From Listeria floridensis FSL S10-1187 (GTDB taxonomy: Bacteria; Bacillota; Bacilli; Lactobacillales; Listeriaceae), in contig NZ_AODF01000012.1 of assembly GCF_000525875.1 (NCBI RefSeq), positions 1 through 33,314 of the forward strand: a stretch of 33,314 nucleotides of DNA, given 5' to 3'. Of this stretch, positions 18,268-26,751 are shown in pieces. Under the pieces are notes generated by a model, which was not told where the DNA came from, did no database searches, and saw only the letters and a list, made by a program, of their open reading frames with translations. The position numbers and the translations under genes are program-made. The first letter of the stretch is position 1, and each line of letters begins with the position of its first letter.

Positions 18268-18296
18268 TTGACATTCTTTGACCAATGTGTTATTAT
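18268..18296 (+). promoter_or_regulatory. strong sigma-A promoter of the DUF896 gene
   Basis: TTGACA (18268-18273) and TATTAT (18291-18296) are spaced by exactly 17 bases. An inverted repeat GTTACT/AGTAAC follows in the leader near 18303-18321, then AGGAGGG before the ATG. Confidence 0.8.
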
Positions 18297-18340
18297 TTCT
18301 TTAGTTACTTACAAAGAGTAACCAAATAAGGAGGGATCAC

Positions 18341-18565
18341 ATGAAAGAATTGTTAACGAAAATCAATGCCTATGCGGCGAAAGAGAAGCAGGCTGGATTA
18401 ACAGTGAGTGAAATGGAGCACCGAGCAATGCTTCGGAAAGAATATTGTGCAATGATTCGAGGAACTGTTCAAGATAATTTACATCATGTGACCATCATTG
18501 ATCCGCTTGGTGATGATGTAACACCAAACAAACTAAAAGAAATTAAAGCTGAACTTAATGCTTAA
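18341..18565 (+). CDS. DUF896 (UPF0291) small protein
   Basis: A 74-residue helical protein of the DUF896/YnzC family, whose molecular role is poorly known. The family pattern is visible: an N-terminal helical hairpin with YAAKEKQAGLTVSEMEHRA, then LRKEYCAMIRG and a charged C-terminal part with VTIIDPLGDDVTP. Length matches the family. It has its own strong promoter and terminator, so it is monocistronic. Confidence 0.85.
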   Translation: MKELLTKINAYAAKEKQAGLTVSEMEHRAMLRKEYCAMIRGTVQDNLHHVTIIDPLGDDVTPNKLKEIKAELNA

Positions 18566-18621
18566 TTGAATAGATTTGTTGCAGTGGTTACTTGAAAAAG
18601 AGCTTAAATAAAAGAAGTAAA

Positions 18622-18656
18622 TGGCGTCTAGTTAGTTTTAGCTGGCGCTTTTTTTA
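18622..18656 (+). terminator. terminator after the DUF896 gene
   Basis: GGCGTC pairs with GGCGCT-side bases through one G-U pair to form an imperfect GC-rich stem, followed by seven T. Confidence 0.6.
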
Positions 18657-18738
18657 TTGGAAAGAATTAGATTATCATGGAGGGAGCGAGTTTACTAAAT
18701 TATAATATTGAGTGTAAAATTTTTTATCATAAAATATG

Positions 18739-18784
18739 TTACTAAAATATTATCCCTACTAATATCAATTTCTATTTTTAGTAA
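18739..18784. repeat. AT-rich inverted repeat in the 18.57-18.90 kb gap
   Basis: TTACTAAAATA and TATTTTTAGTAA are complementary across about 23 bases. The surrounding 18660-18830 stretch is strongly AT-rich and holds no gene. It may curve the DNA or bind a regulator of the secreted protein downstream. Confidence 0.4.
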
Positions 18785-18835
18785 TATACTTTACTTTTAA
18801 GTTTAATTTAGGTAATTTTATAAACATCGAATTTG

Positions 18836-18864
18836 TTGATTTTGTATATTATTGATGTTATGCT
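18836..18864 (+). promoter_or_regulatory. candidate promoter of the secreted protein gene
   Basis: TTGATT and TATGCT are spaced by 17 bases. The -10 lies inside an imperfect inverted repeat (ATGTTATG 18855-18862, CGTAACAT 18870-18877), a place where a repressor could act. Confidence 0.4.
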
Positions 18865-18897
18865 CACTTCGTAACATAGAAAAAGGAGGAAAAAGAG

Positions 18898-19575
18898 TTG
18901 ATTAGAAAACGTATTTTTGTTGGATTGACTACGGTAGTTTTGGGGTGTTCACTCGTTTCACCTGCTACTTTAGCCTATGCAGATGATGTTGTACCGGTGA
19001 AAGGAGTTCAGCATGCACAGGAACGTACACTCATCGTTACAGCTCATGGAATATTGAGCGGGAGCATTGTACCCTACTATGATAAGGAAGAAATTCCAGG
19101 ACTAGAGACGGGGTTTATTGATCTGCATTATCATTCGCATGATACAGGATTTGTAGATGGTGATAATTCGTACATAACAATTGAATTGCCGCAAGAGTTT
19201 GCGCCGATTGCTAAGCAAGCTTCCTTTAAAGAAAATATTAGCGGTCGAGTTCAGCGCAAGGGTCTAACGGGCGAAAAGTGGTTTGAGTATTCTCAAGACG
19301 ATATTATTGTAAACGGTACACAAATTTCCTTTAAAACACCGAGAGAACTATGGTTTATCCATGGGGAAGTAAATGCAGATATTTCGATTAACTACGGAAA
19401 TATTCAAAAGCAGTACCCCATCCGCTTAGTTCGTGATTCGTCTTCGTCAGAGGGTTACCAATTTAATGTTGCTCTAAGGCGCTCGATGGCACCTTGGGAT
19501 CCAATTCAATATCCAATTATCGGAGACAACAGTGATCACTGGCAAAGCAATTATCTTTCTGCTTATTGGGATTGA
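18898..19575 (+). CDS. secreted protein of unknown function
   Basis: I do not recognise the family. The 225-residue product starts at TTG 18898, nine bases after AAGGAGG. It has a clear signal peptide (IRKRIFVGLTTVVLG, cleavage probably after LAYA-D). The mature part is rich in beta-prone sequence (TLIVTAHG, YITIELPQEF, QISFKTPRELWFIHG, DISINYGNIQKQYPIRLV) and has no cysteine, membrane anchor or LPXTG. It reads like a small beta-sandwich secreted protein. It stands alone between two terminators. Confidence 0.7.
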   Translation: MIRKRIFVGLTTVVLGCSLVSPATLAYADDVVPVKGVQHAQERTLIVTAHGILSGSIVPYYDKEEIPGLETGFIDLHYHSHDTGFVDGDNSYITIELPQEFAPIAKQASFKENISGRVQRKGLTGEKWFEYSQDDIIVNGTQISFKTPRELWFIHGEVNADISINYGNIQKQYPIRLVRDSSSSEGYQFNVALRRSMAPWDPIQYPIIGDNSDHWQSNYLSAYWD

Positions 19576-19620
19576 GTTTGTGTGTGTTGAAACTCTAGTT
19601 GATGAAAGTAAAAAATAAGA

Positions 19621-19656
19621 AAGGGATGTGCACTTGGATTGTGCGCATCCTTTTTC
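19621..19656 (+). terminator. terminator after the secreted protein
   Basis: AAGGGATGTGCAC pairs with GTGCGCATCCTTT with one G-U pair, and a T-run follows. Confidence 0.85.
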
Positions 19657-19695
19657 TATTGAAAACTATTTTTTGTGAAAGTGGATTCAATAACG

Positions 19696-19729
19696 TTGCG
19701 ATGAGTCAGCTCGTTTTATATAATAAACG
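19696..19729 (+). promoter_or_regulatory. promoter with overlapping palindrome, upstream of prs paralogue
   Basis: TTGCGA and TATAAT (19719-19724) are spaced by 17 bases. CGTTT (19712-19716) and AAACG (19725-19729) flank the -10 box symmetrically, so a repressor site over the promoter is possible. Confidence 0.55.
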
Positions 19730-19763
19730 TAGATTAAACTGCATATTTTGAAAGGGGATCAAA

Positions 19764-20699
19764 ATGTCAAACGAAATGAGGCTGTTTTCTGTTACCAACG
19801 AACGTCCGCTTGCAAAAAAGATTTCTGAAAAGCTCGGCATCCCGTTATGTGAAGTAGAATTACAAAAGTTTAGTGATGGGGAAGTGAAAATCAACATCGG
19901 GCGTAGTGTTCGCGGTATGAATTGTTATGTCGTTCAGTCGATGGATGCGAATGTGAATGAGCGAATTATGGAGATGCTGATTATGATTGACGCATTAAAA
20001 CGTGCTTCAGCTGCTTCCATTACGCTGATTATTCCATACTACGGTTATGCAAGGCAAGACCGGAAAGCGCGAAGCCGCGAACCAATTACAGCTAAATTGA
20101 TTGCGAATCTAATGCAGGAAGCTGGGGCGACAAGGCTCATTTCGGTTGATCTTCATGCCGCTCAAATTCAAGGGTTTTTCAATATTCCAATTGACCATAT
20201 TTCGGCTGTACCGCTACTTGCGAACCATTTGGTCGATGCTTATGGAGATGAAGATGTCGTGATTGTTGCGCCGGATCATAGTGGAGTTGTTCGTGCGCGC
20301 CGGGTTGCAGATAGACTTGATGCACCGATTGCGATTTTAAACCGCAAACCGCGGCCGAATGAAAAAGAAATCTCATCGGTCATTGGTCAAGTGGAAGGGA
20401 AACTGGCGATTGTAGTAGATGATATTATTGATACGGCTTACCGTGCAACGACTTCGTGTGATAAGCTACTTAGTGAAGGAGCAAGCGGAGTTGTGATGTG
20501 CGCAACGCATGCAGTTTTGGCGGGAAATGCTGCAGATCGGCTGGATCAGTCAGCCATTAAAGAAATTGTTCTGACGGATTCGATTGATCTTCCAGCAGAA
20601 AAAATGAGCGACAAGATGACTTTGATTTCGATTAGCGGAATGCTTGCTAAAGCGATTAACGGCGTTCAAGAAAATAAATCACTGCATCCACTTTTTTAA
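19764..20699 (+). CDS. prs: ribose-phosphate pyrophosphokinase paralogue (PRPP synthetase)
   Basis: PRPP synthetase makes PRPP from ribose 5-phosphate and ATP for nucleotide synthesis. The 311-residue length is typical of class I enzymes. Conserved parts are [10 protein letters not shown], the catalytic flexible loop [31 protein letters not shown] and [12 protein letters not shown]. The PRPP-binding loop is unusual: [14 protein letters not shown], where typical enzymes have [12 protein letters not shown]. The usual KRRP after the ribose loop reads NRKPRP. Listeria species carry a second, divergent prs, and this copy fits that role. It shares an operon with the PHP phosphatase 17 bases downstream. 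Confidence 0.87.
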   Translation: MSNEMRLFSVTNERPLAKKISEKLGIPLCEVELQKFSDGEVKINIGRSVRGMNCYVVQSMDANVNERIMEMLIMIDALKRASAASITLIIPYYGYARQDRKARSREPITAKLIANLMQEAGATRLISVDLHAAQIQGFFNIPIDHISAVPLLANHLVDAYGDEDVVIVAPDHSGVVRARRVADRLDAPIAILNRKPRPNEKEISSVIGQVEGKLAIVVDDIIDTAYRATTSCDKLLSEGASGVVMCATHAVLAGNAADRLDQSAIKEIVLTDSIDLPAEKMSDKMTLISISGMLAKAINGVQENKSLHPLF

Positions 20700-20716
20700 G
20701 AAGAAGGAGATTACGA

Positions 20717-21475
20717 ATGATTGATATTCATTGTCATATTTTAAACGGAATTGATGATGGGCCAAAAGAGCTTGACGATAGCTTGCGAATGGCAAGGCAA
20801 GCTGTTGCAGAAGGTTTTACAGATATTATTGCTACACCGCATCACCTGAAGGGCGGTTTTGTAAATCCTGGGGACGAAGTGAAGGCGAAGGTGGAACACT
20901 TTAACGAAATTTTACAGAAAGAAGCGATTCCACTCATGATTCATCCGGGGCAAGAGGTACGCATCCACGGCGAGATGATTGATAATCTTGAAAATGGTTC
21001 TGTGCTTTCGCTTGCTGGGTCGCGTTATATTTTGATTGAGTTTCCAACGGAGTCAGTTCCGCTTTTTGCTCAGGAGTTGTTTTTTAAATTACAAATGAAG
21101 GGATACATTCCCGTTATTGCGCATCCGGAACGAAATGTTGAGATTAAGCGGAATTATGAGTTGCTATATGAGTTTGTGGAAAGCGGTTCGCTAGGACAGC
21201 TTACATGGGGGAGCTATTCAGGGCGTTTCGGGAAAAAGATCAAGAAATTCAGTGAACAGCTTCTAGAAGCGAATTTGGTTCACTTTATGGCAACTGATGC
21301 ACATTTTTATGAGCGCCGGTCGATGGAAATCAGCAAGCCACTACATGATTTGCGCAGGGATATTGGAAGAGAAGGTACAGGTCTTCTTCTTAATAATTCA
21401 AAGCTCCTTTTAAATGATGAAGTGATTCAGCTTGAAGAACCAGAAAAAATTAAAAAGCGTTTTTTCTTATTTTGA
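20717..21475 (+). CDS. PHP-domain protein, tyrosine-protein phosphatase (CpsB/YwqE family)
   Basis: CpsB/YwqE enzymes are manganese-dependent phosphatases that dephosphorylate bacterial tyrosine kinases controlling capsule or exopolysaccharide. The 252-residue protein has the PHP signature MIDIHCHILNGIDDGP, then IIATPHHLKGGF, HPGQEVRIHG, PVIAHPERN and FMATDAHFYERR, which supply the metal ligands. No kinase or polysaccharide genes are nearby; it pairs with the prs paralogue instead. GAAGGAG precedes the ATG. Confidence 0.87.
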   Translation: MIDIHCHILNGIDDGPKELDDSLRMARQAVAEGFTDIIATPHHLKGGFVNPGDEVKAKVEHFNEILQKEAIPLMIHPGQEVRIHGEMIDNLENGSVLSLAGSRYILIEFPTESVPLFAQELFFKLQMKGYIPVIAHPERNVEIKRNYELLYEFVESGSLGQLTWGSYSGRFGKKIKKFSEQLLEANLVHFMATDAHFYERRSMEISKPLHDLRRDIGREGTGLLLNNSKLLLNDEVIQLEEPEKIKKRFFLF

Positions 21476-21508
21476 AACAGAATGGGCTTCGGCTCGTTCT
21501 GTTTTTTT
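21475..21508 (+). terminator. terminator after the PHP phosphatase
   Basis: AACAGAATGGGC and GCTCGTTCTGTT pair around TTCG with G-U pairs, and seven T follow. Confidence 0.85.
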
Positions 21509-21572
21509 GAGTCCGAAATTGAGTTGCGTTATAATAAAAGAAAAAGTGTTTCGAGAAAGGATGAGGAAAACG

Positions 21573-22419
21573 ATGATAACGATTGGGCTGACAGGTTGGA
21601 GCGATCATGATTCTTTACAGCTTTCGGCTAAGCATAAATTGGCTGATTACGCGGCACATTTTCCGCTTGTAGAAGTGGACACTAGTTTTTACGCGATTCC
21701 TTCGCCGAAGACAACGTCGAACTGGGCCGGCGGGACGCCGGAGGTTTTTCAGTTTGTTGTAAAGGCTTTTCAGGCGATGACGAAGCACAAGGAATGGAAG
21801 CAGTATTTTGATTCGGAGCAGGAAATGTATCAAAGGTACATGGATGCGATTGCGCCGATTAGTGAAGCTGGGAAGCTTAAAGCAATTTTATTTCAGTTTC
21901 CGCCATTTTTTAATTGTACTCGAGAAAATGTCGATTACTTACGGCATATCCGCACACAAATGGGTGATTTACCGGTAGCCACAGAATTTCGGAACGCATC
22001 TTGGTACAGCGAAGCGAATAGCGAAAAAAACGCTCGCGCTTTTACAAGAGTTAAAAATGATCCATGTTGTCGTCGATGAGCCGCAAGTTGGGACGGGGAC
22101 AGTGCCGATTGTGCTGAGGGCGACGAATCCGGAACTGACGCTTGTGCGGATGCACGGTAGAAACCAATATGGTTGGATGAAGGCGAATAGCCCGGAATGG
22201 CGCGAGGTGCGGACACTTTATCGCTATAATGCAGAGGAAATTGCGGAATGGGCGAATTATGTGAAGCACTTGGAGCGCGATTCGAAGGAAATTGTGGTTA
22301 TTTTTAATAATAATAGCGGCGGAGATGCAGCGGACAATGCGAAACAGCTACAAGAAGCACTTGATGTGAAATATGAAGGACTTGCGCCGATGCAGATGGA
22401 TTTATTTTCGGAGTTTTAA
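21573..22419 (+). CDS. DUF72 family protein (YunF-like), frameshifted
   Basis: DUF72 proteins are TIM-barrel proteins of uncertain biochemical function, present in many bacteria. The restored 281-residue protein starts ITIGLTGWSDHDS and has the conserved parts VEVDTSFYAIP, FQFVVKAFQAMTKH, ILFQFPPFF, ATEFRNASW, VVVDEPQ and VIFNNNSGGDAADNAK. The frame breaks at the A7 run 22024-22030, and deleting one A gives EKTLALLQELKMIHVVVDEP, as expected. ATG 21573 has GAGG seven bases upstream; ATG 21561 is too close to AAAGG. Confidence 0.87.
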
Positions 22420-22437
22420 TAAGGTTATACAGTTTAT

Positions 22438-22477
22438 GAGAGCGGAGACCAGTGATGGTTTTAGCTCTTTTTTATTG
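22438..22477 (+). terminator. terminator after the DUF72 gene
   Basis: AGAGC and GCTCT form the outer stem with ACC/GGT inside, followed by six T. Confidence 0.6.
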
Positions 22478-22519
22478 GTATTTGTGTGTGGTTGTATCCA
22501 TTTTTCGGAGTGTAATTCA

Positions 22520-22765
22520 TTGTATGTACTTGGAACAACTGGGGGAATAAAAGGGAATCACGGAGAGGATGTCTTCCGAGTACGTCTTTTTGTGAACGGG
22601 GTAGTTAAGGCACAAGCGCAGCAACCAGACGATCAACCTGGCATGTTCTTGATTCCGAATGCAGATCCATACATTCGAGTAGCTGGAAAAGAAGCAAAGG
22701 TAGAGCTTGTGGCCGTAGACAAGACTTATCGTGAAGTGAATCGTATTCCAGTTACTGTGAAATAA
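22520..22765 (+). pseudogene. orphan single Ig-like module, remnant of a larger surface protein
   Basis: One complete module of the same type as the C-terminal repeats of the 9288 gene is present (GEDVFRVRLFVNGVVKAQAQ, IPNADPYIRV, VELVAVDKTYREVN) and ends in a stop. There is no signal peptide, no ribosome site and no start that makes sense; the frame upstream runs into a terminator. A 3' fragment left by deletion or recombination is the simplest reading. A strong hairpin follows. Confidence 0.7.
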
Positions 22766-22779
22766 GAAAATGATCCCAA

Positions 22780-22817
22780 ATAGAGTATTCCCAGTGAAAG
22801 AGGATACTCTATTTAGT
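22780..22817 (+). terminator. terminator after the Ig-module remnant
   Basis: AAATAGAGTAT..CC pairs with GG.ATACTCTATTT around CAGTGAAAGA. The retained terminator supports the idea that the fragment is the end of a former gene. Confidence 0.7.
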
Positions 22818-22960
22818 AGGATGATGTCAATAACGTAGCTATAAGGTATCCAAAGGCTAGAAATAGAGGGGATCAAGTAAAAAATGTTCAAAAAATAGTC
22901 ACATATACCAAAGGTAAAAAACGCTATACTTAAATAGAATACAAAATGGGAGGCGAGAAA

Positions 22961-25481
22961 ATGAAAAACAGAAGAAAAAGAAGCTATTTTTGGTGTGGGG
23001 TTGTTGGCTTAGGTCTATTCATCAGTCCGCTAGGATACGTTGAAAAGGCACAGGCTTTCGAACAGTCAGTACCATCTAAAGAGATGAAACAAGAAGAAAG
23101 AGGAAAGGCTGTTGTAGCAACCAATGAATCTAAAGGATGGAATGTCATCATAAAGGTAAATCCTTATCAAACTGGGGATGTCACACTTTCGGGTTCTGTT
23201 TCTAAAGGAATCCGAAAGGTTAGACTCTGGGTAGATGGAGAAGTAAAAACACAAGCCAATGTAGATGCAGAGGGGAATTACGTATTTGAAAATAGTGATC
23301 GCTTCATTGCTTCCGTAGAAGATAAAGTCGAAGTAGTCGGTGTAGATAGTTCTTACATTGAGCGAGGTCGTCAAGAGGTTTCCATAGAAGAAGGGAGTTG
23401 GATCTATGGATTGACAGTAGATCCTTACACCTATAACGATACGATATTAACCGGAACAAAAGAAAAAAACATTGCGAAAGTGAGATTGTTTGTCAATGAT
23501 GTTATCTGTCAGCAAGCGACCATTAAGGATGGCAAATATCGGTTTACGAATGTACAAGCGTTCGTTCGAAATAAAACCGATAAAGTAGAAATCGTGGGAG
23601 TAGATGGGCGTTATGTTCGGCAGGCTCAAGAGTTAGTTTCCATACAAAAAGAAGCAGATTCAGATTATGAGCTCTCCCTCTTCGACTATCAACTAGGCGA
23701 TGCTTCTGGTAAAAGGGGAAGTTGGACGTGGGATAAGAACCATTGGGCTCGAAGTTAATGGCAGAATGAGAACACATGTATATAGTGGTCTAGATGGTAA
23801 ATTTGAAATTCCAAATGCAGATCGTATGATTGGATCTGTATCTGACACAGTAAAAGTTATTGCAGTGGACCGAAATTATGTAGAGCATGCCCGTCAAACC
23901 ATGTCGATACAACCGGGTGAGATCACGTATTCCTTGACACAAAGCGATTACAGAATTGGGGATAGTAGGATACAGGGGCAGGTCAGTCGCAGTCTTGCAA
24001 AAGTAGGACTTGAGGTAAATGGAAAAACCGTACGAATGACAGATTCCGGTGTTCGAGATTATAGTTTTTTAAATTTACAAAATCTGATAAATACGGGTAA
24101 TGATTCCGTTGAAGTCTATGGCGTAGATTGGTTTGGTGTGGAGCGAGTCCGAAACAAAGTCAAGATTATAGATGAGAGACTGCTGGCTGATCCTTATACA
24201 TTTGAGGATACACGATTAACAGGCGTATATGGTACGAATATTTCGGCTGTCCATCTATTGATCGAGGACAAAGTAGTTGCAGAAGCTGAAATGAGTGATG
24301 GAAAGTATAGCTTTTCAAACGTGAACCAGTTCGTTTCATCTCCTGAAATGGAAATCAAGATCGTGGGGCTAGATGAAAAAGGAGAAAAGAAACAGGAAAT
24401 AAGTCCAAGCATTCAAAAAGGCCAATTTGATTATCGTCTTTCTACAGTCAATAAAGACTACTTTAAGGGAGATCCATTTATTAAAGGCAGCAAGGGGAAA
24501 GATATTACGAAAGTACGTCTCGTCATTAATGGACAGGTAGCGAGCGAGATAGAGAGTACGGAAGAAGTCTTTCAATTTGACGTGAAAAACTTGATTCAAA
24601 GTACAACAGACCAAGTTCAGATTATTGGACTTAACAAGGCCAATCTGGTTAGAGCTATGACAGATATCCAGATTATTGATCAAACTGAGGGCACTTTTGG
24701 AGAGGTGCACTGGAAATGGGACAATGAGACAAAGACCTTACAATTTGAAGGGGGTAATTTCCCGAGTGCAAGTATCCGAGATCACGCTTACCTTAAACGG
24801 TTGTCCATTCAGGCCATTCGTTTTACAAAAGAAACGATGTTTCCAGTAAATTCATATCGCCTTTTTGGTGGATTAGCCGATTTGGAACGGATAGAGGGAT
24901 TAGAAAACATTGATACCAGTAATGTGAGAATATTTGATTACATGTTTATTGAAACACCGAAATTAAAGAGTGTAAAAGGCATCGAACAATGGGATACATC
25001 AAACGCAGAAAGTTTTACTGGTATATTCTGTAATAGTGGGATTGAAGAACTAAATTTAAGTAGTTGGAAGACTTCCAAATTAGAAAGTATGGTAGAGATG
25101 TTTGCATCTTCAAAAGTTCGTCATCTTGATCTAGGAGGTTGGGATACATCGAAGGTTGGGTCGATGTTTGCTGCTTTTAGGGATGCCAATCAATTAGAGA
25201 CACTCAATCTTGCCAATTGGGACACATCTCTGGTTTTTCCTGGTGAAACTTTTTCTATGTTTGATAATACAGATAAATTGGATAGTCTTACATTGGGACC
25301 AAAATTTCGCTTTTCAGGGGGGATAATTGCTCGGTTGCCAGAAAAACAAGATGATGTTTATACAGGTCGTTGGATTTATCACGAAGACGAGAATGTCATC
25401 TTCAATTCATCAGCTAATTTAATGAAGAATTATGATGGTTTAAAACCCGGGACTTATCAACGGGAAAGAGTGAATAAATAG
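22961..25481 (+). CDS. secreted protein with N-terminal Ig-like repeats and C-terminal BspA-type repeats (frameshifted)
   Basis: This is a probable surface or secreted adhesin. The 839-residue restored protein has a signal peptide (KNRRKRSYFWCGVVGLG, cleavage after AQA). Six Ig-like modules follow (KVRLFVND, VEIVGVDGRYV and similar, residues about 55-570). The last third has DUF285/BspA-type repeats: IDTSNVRIFDYMF, WDTSNAESFTGIF, WKTSKLESMVEMF, GWDTSKVGSMFAAF. Repeats of this kind usually mark bacterial surface lipoproteins and adhesins. The frame breaks at 23758; removing one G from GG at 23708-23709 gives DASVKGEVGRGI, matching the other modules. ATG 22961 follows GGGAGGCGAG; the upstream in-frame ATG 22946 contains that ribosome site. 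No C-terminal anchor is seen. Confidence 0.82.
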
Positions 25482-25564
25482 GGGTTAGTTTCCGAGGAAA
25501 ATGAGTTTGGTTTAGAGATCGTTTTGTGATTGAAGTTTAGCTTTTACTGAATAAAATGGGTTAA

Positions 25565-25602
25565 AAAATGAAGAAGAGAATCCAGTCTCTTCTTCATTTT
25601 AA
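25565..25602 (+). terminator. terminator after the BspA-repeat gene
   Basis: AAAATGAAGAAGAGA and TCTCTTCTTCATTTT pair perfectly over 15 bp with a short loop. The A/T ends make it active in either direction. Confidence 0.8.
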
Positions 25603-25680
25603 TGCATTACTAAGGTTTTAAAAGCAGAAAAAGAAGGGTTTGATAGCCACTGACGACAGACCCAATTCTTACTCATTGTC

Positions 25681-25713
25681 GAGTCTAGAATTTATAAATT
25701 CTAGACTCTTTTA
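25681..25713. terminator. perfect 28-bp palindrome with T-tail
   Basis: GAGTCTAGAATTTA and its exact complement run from 25681 to 25708 with no spacer, and TTTTA follows. It may be a second terminator or a protein-binding palindrome. It marks the left edge of the accessory island. The rest of 25482-25850 holds no gene I can support. Confidence 0.55.
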
Positions 25714-25854
25714 GTGTTAGCTAAAGAATGCAGGTTTCAAGCTTGAAAAAATTGATTTTAGTCTGAAATATAGTCCAAAATGAAAGGTCTATTTTATTGT
25801 AATAATAAGATATTATTTTTCTGTTATAGAAGGAGAAAAGGGAAAATAGAATTA

Positions 25855-25863
25855 TGTTATAAT
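25855..25863 (+). promoter_or_regulatory. extended -10 promoter of the AbiG-like pair
   Basis: TGTTATAAT is a full extended -10 element about 35 bases before the start of the first gene. No clear -35 box is present. Confidence 0.55.
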
Positions 25864-25897
25864 TTACGATGTATACAAAATGAAGAGGAGGGGAAAA

Positions 25898-26749
25898 ATG
25901 GAAAATTCTAAGATGTTACATGTAGGTGTGCAAAATTCAGAATATCAATATAAACAAAGTGCAAATACACTTTTTAGATTTATGCCTGAACTGAAATTTT
26001 TGATTGAAGCAATTGAAAAAATGCAACTTTTTCCACGCTATGTAGAAGAGAGTGTTGAGTATTTAGGGATTAGATATGGTGGCGAACCAATAAGAAAAAT
26101 ATTGCTTCCAATGTTGTGTTTTTGTGATATAAATCTTCACCGGCTTCCTGCTCATGTAGAAGGGAATGGAAGGGATGATTCTGGATATGGTAAATATGGC
26201 ATAGGGCTAGAGAAAGAGTGGTGTGAAGAAAAAGGGTTGCAACCAATTACATATTTAAATGAAAATTCTGAGTCAAAAAGGTTATTACAAACGGCTCTAA
26301 ATAGAAGTTTTGAATTAGAATATAATGGGAATTTAGACCCTTCAATTGAAGAATATTTAGATTGTATTATTACGCAACTAGCTCTCTCAAAACCACTTAA
26401 AGGTACCATGAAAAAAGGAGAGACGGAAATTTTTAAAAATTTTCATGATGAAAAGGAGTGGCGATATCTACCGAATTTAAGTGATACTACTATGCCTTCT
26501 TTTAAAAATGATGTTCTTGATCCAGAACTACAAAACTCTATAATGAATAATGACCTGTCAGATTCTTTGAAAACAACTCCAGGTGCCCCTTTGACTTTGA
26601 CAATGGAAGCTGTAAAATATATTTTTGTACACACTATTGAAGATAGAAATAAGATGCTCGAAGTTTTGAAAAACAAATTTGATATTGACGAGGCTTTGTT
26701 ACTTGCATCAAAAATTATAGTATATAATCAAATAGTAAAGGATTGGTAA
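25898..26749 (+). CDS. AbiGi-like abortive infection protein (putative antitoxin component)
   Basis: I assign this to the AbiGi family, the first gene of the lactococcal AbiG phage-resistance pair, which is treated as the antitoxin. The 283-residue protein has the motif KYGIGLEKEWCEEKGLQPI followed by TYLNEN, which resembles the most conserved block of that family, preceded by LCFCDINL. The C-terminal third is helical and variable. ATG 25898 follows GAGGAGGGG; ATG 25880 lies upstream of that site and is unlikely. Two bases separate its stop from the start of the partner gene. Codon use is more AT-rich than in the housekeeping genes, as expected of transferred DNA. No database search was possible. 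Confidence 0.62.
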   Translation: MENSKMLHVGVQNSEYQYKQSANTLFRFMPELKFLIEAIEKMQLFPRYVEESVEYLGIRYGGEPIRKILLPMLCFCDINLHRLPAHVEGNGRDDSGYGKYGIGLEKEWCEEKGLQPITYLNENSESKRLLQTALNRSFELEYNGNLDPSIEEYLDCIITQLALSKPLKGTMKKGETEIFKNFHDEKEWRYLPNLSDTTMPSFKNDVLDPELQNSIMNNDLSDSLKTTPGAPLTLTMEAVKYIFVHTIEDRNKMLEVLKNKFDIDEALLLASKIIVYNQIVKDW

Positions 26750-26751
26750 TA

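Noticed and set aside
22373..22519. 5' extension of the orphan Ig module back into the DUF72 gene
   Set aside because: The upstream part overlaps the DUF72 3' end and a terminator in another frame and does not resemble a signal peptide.
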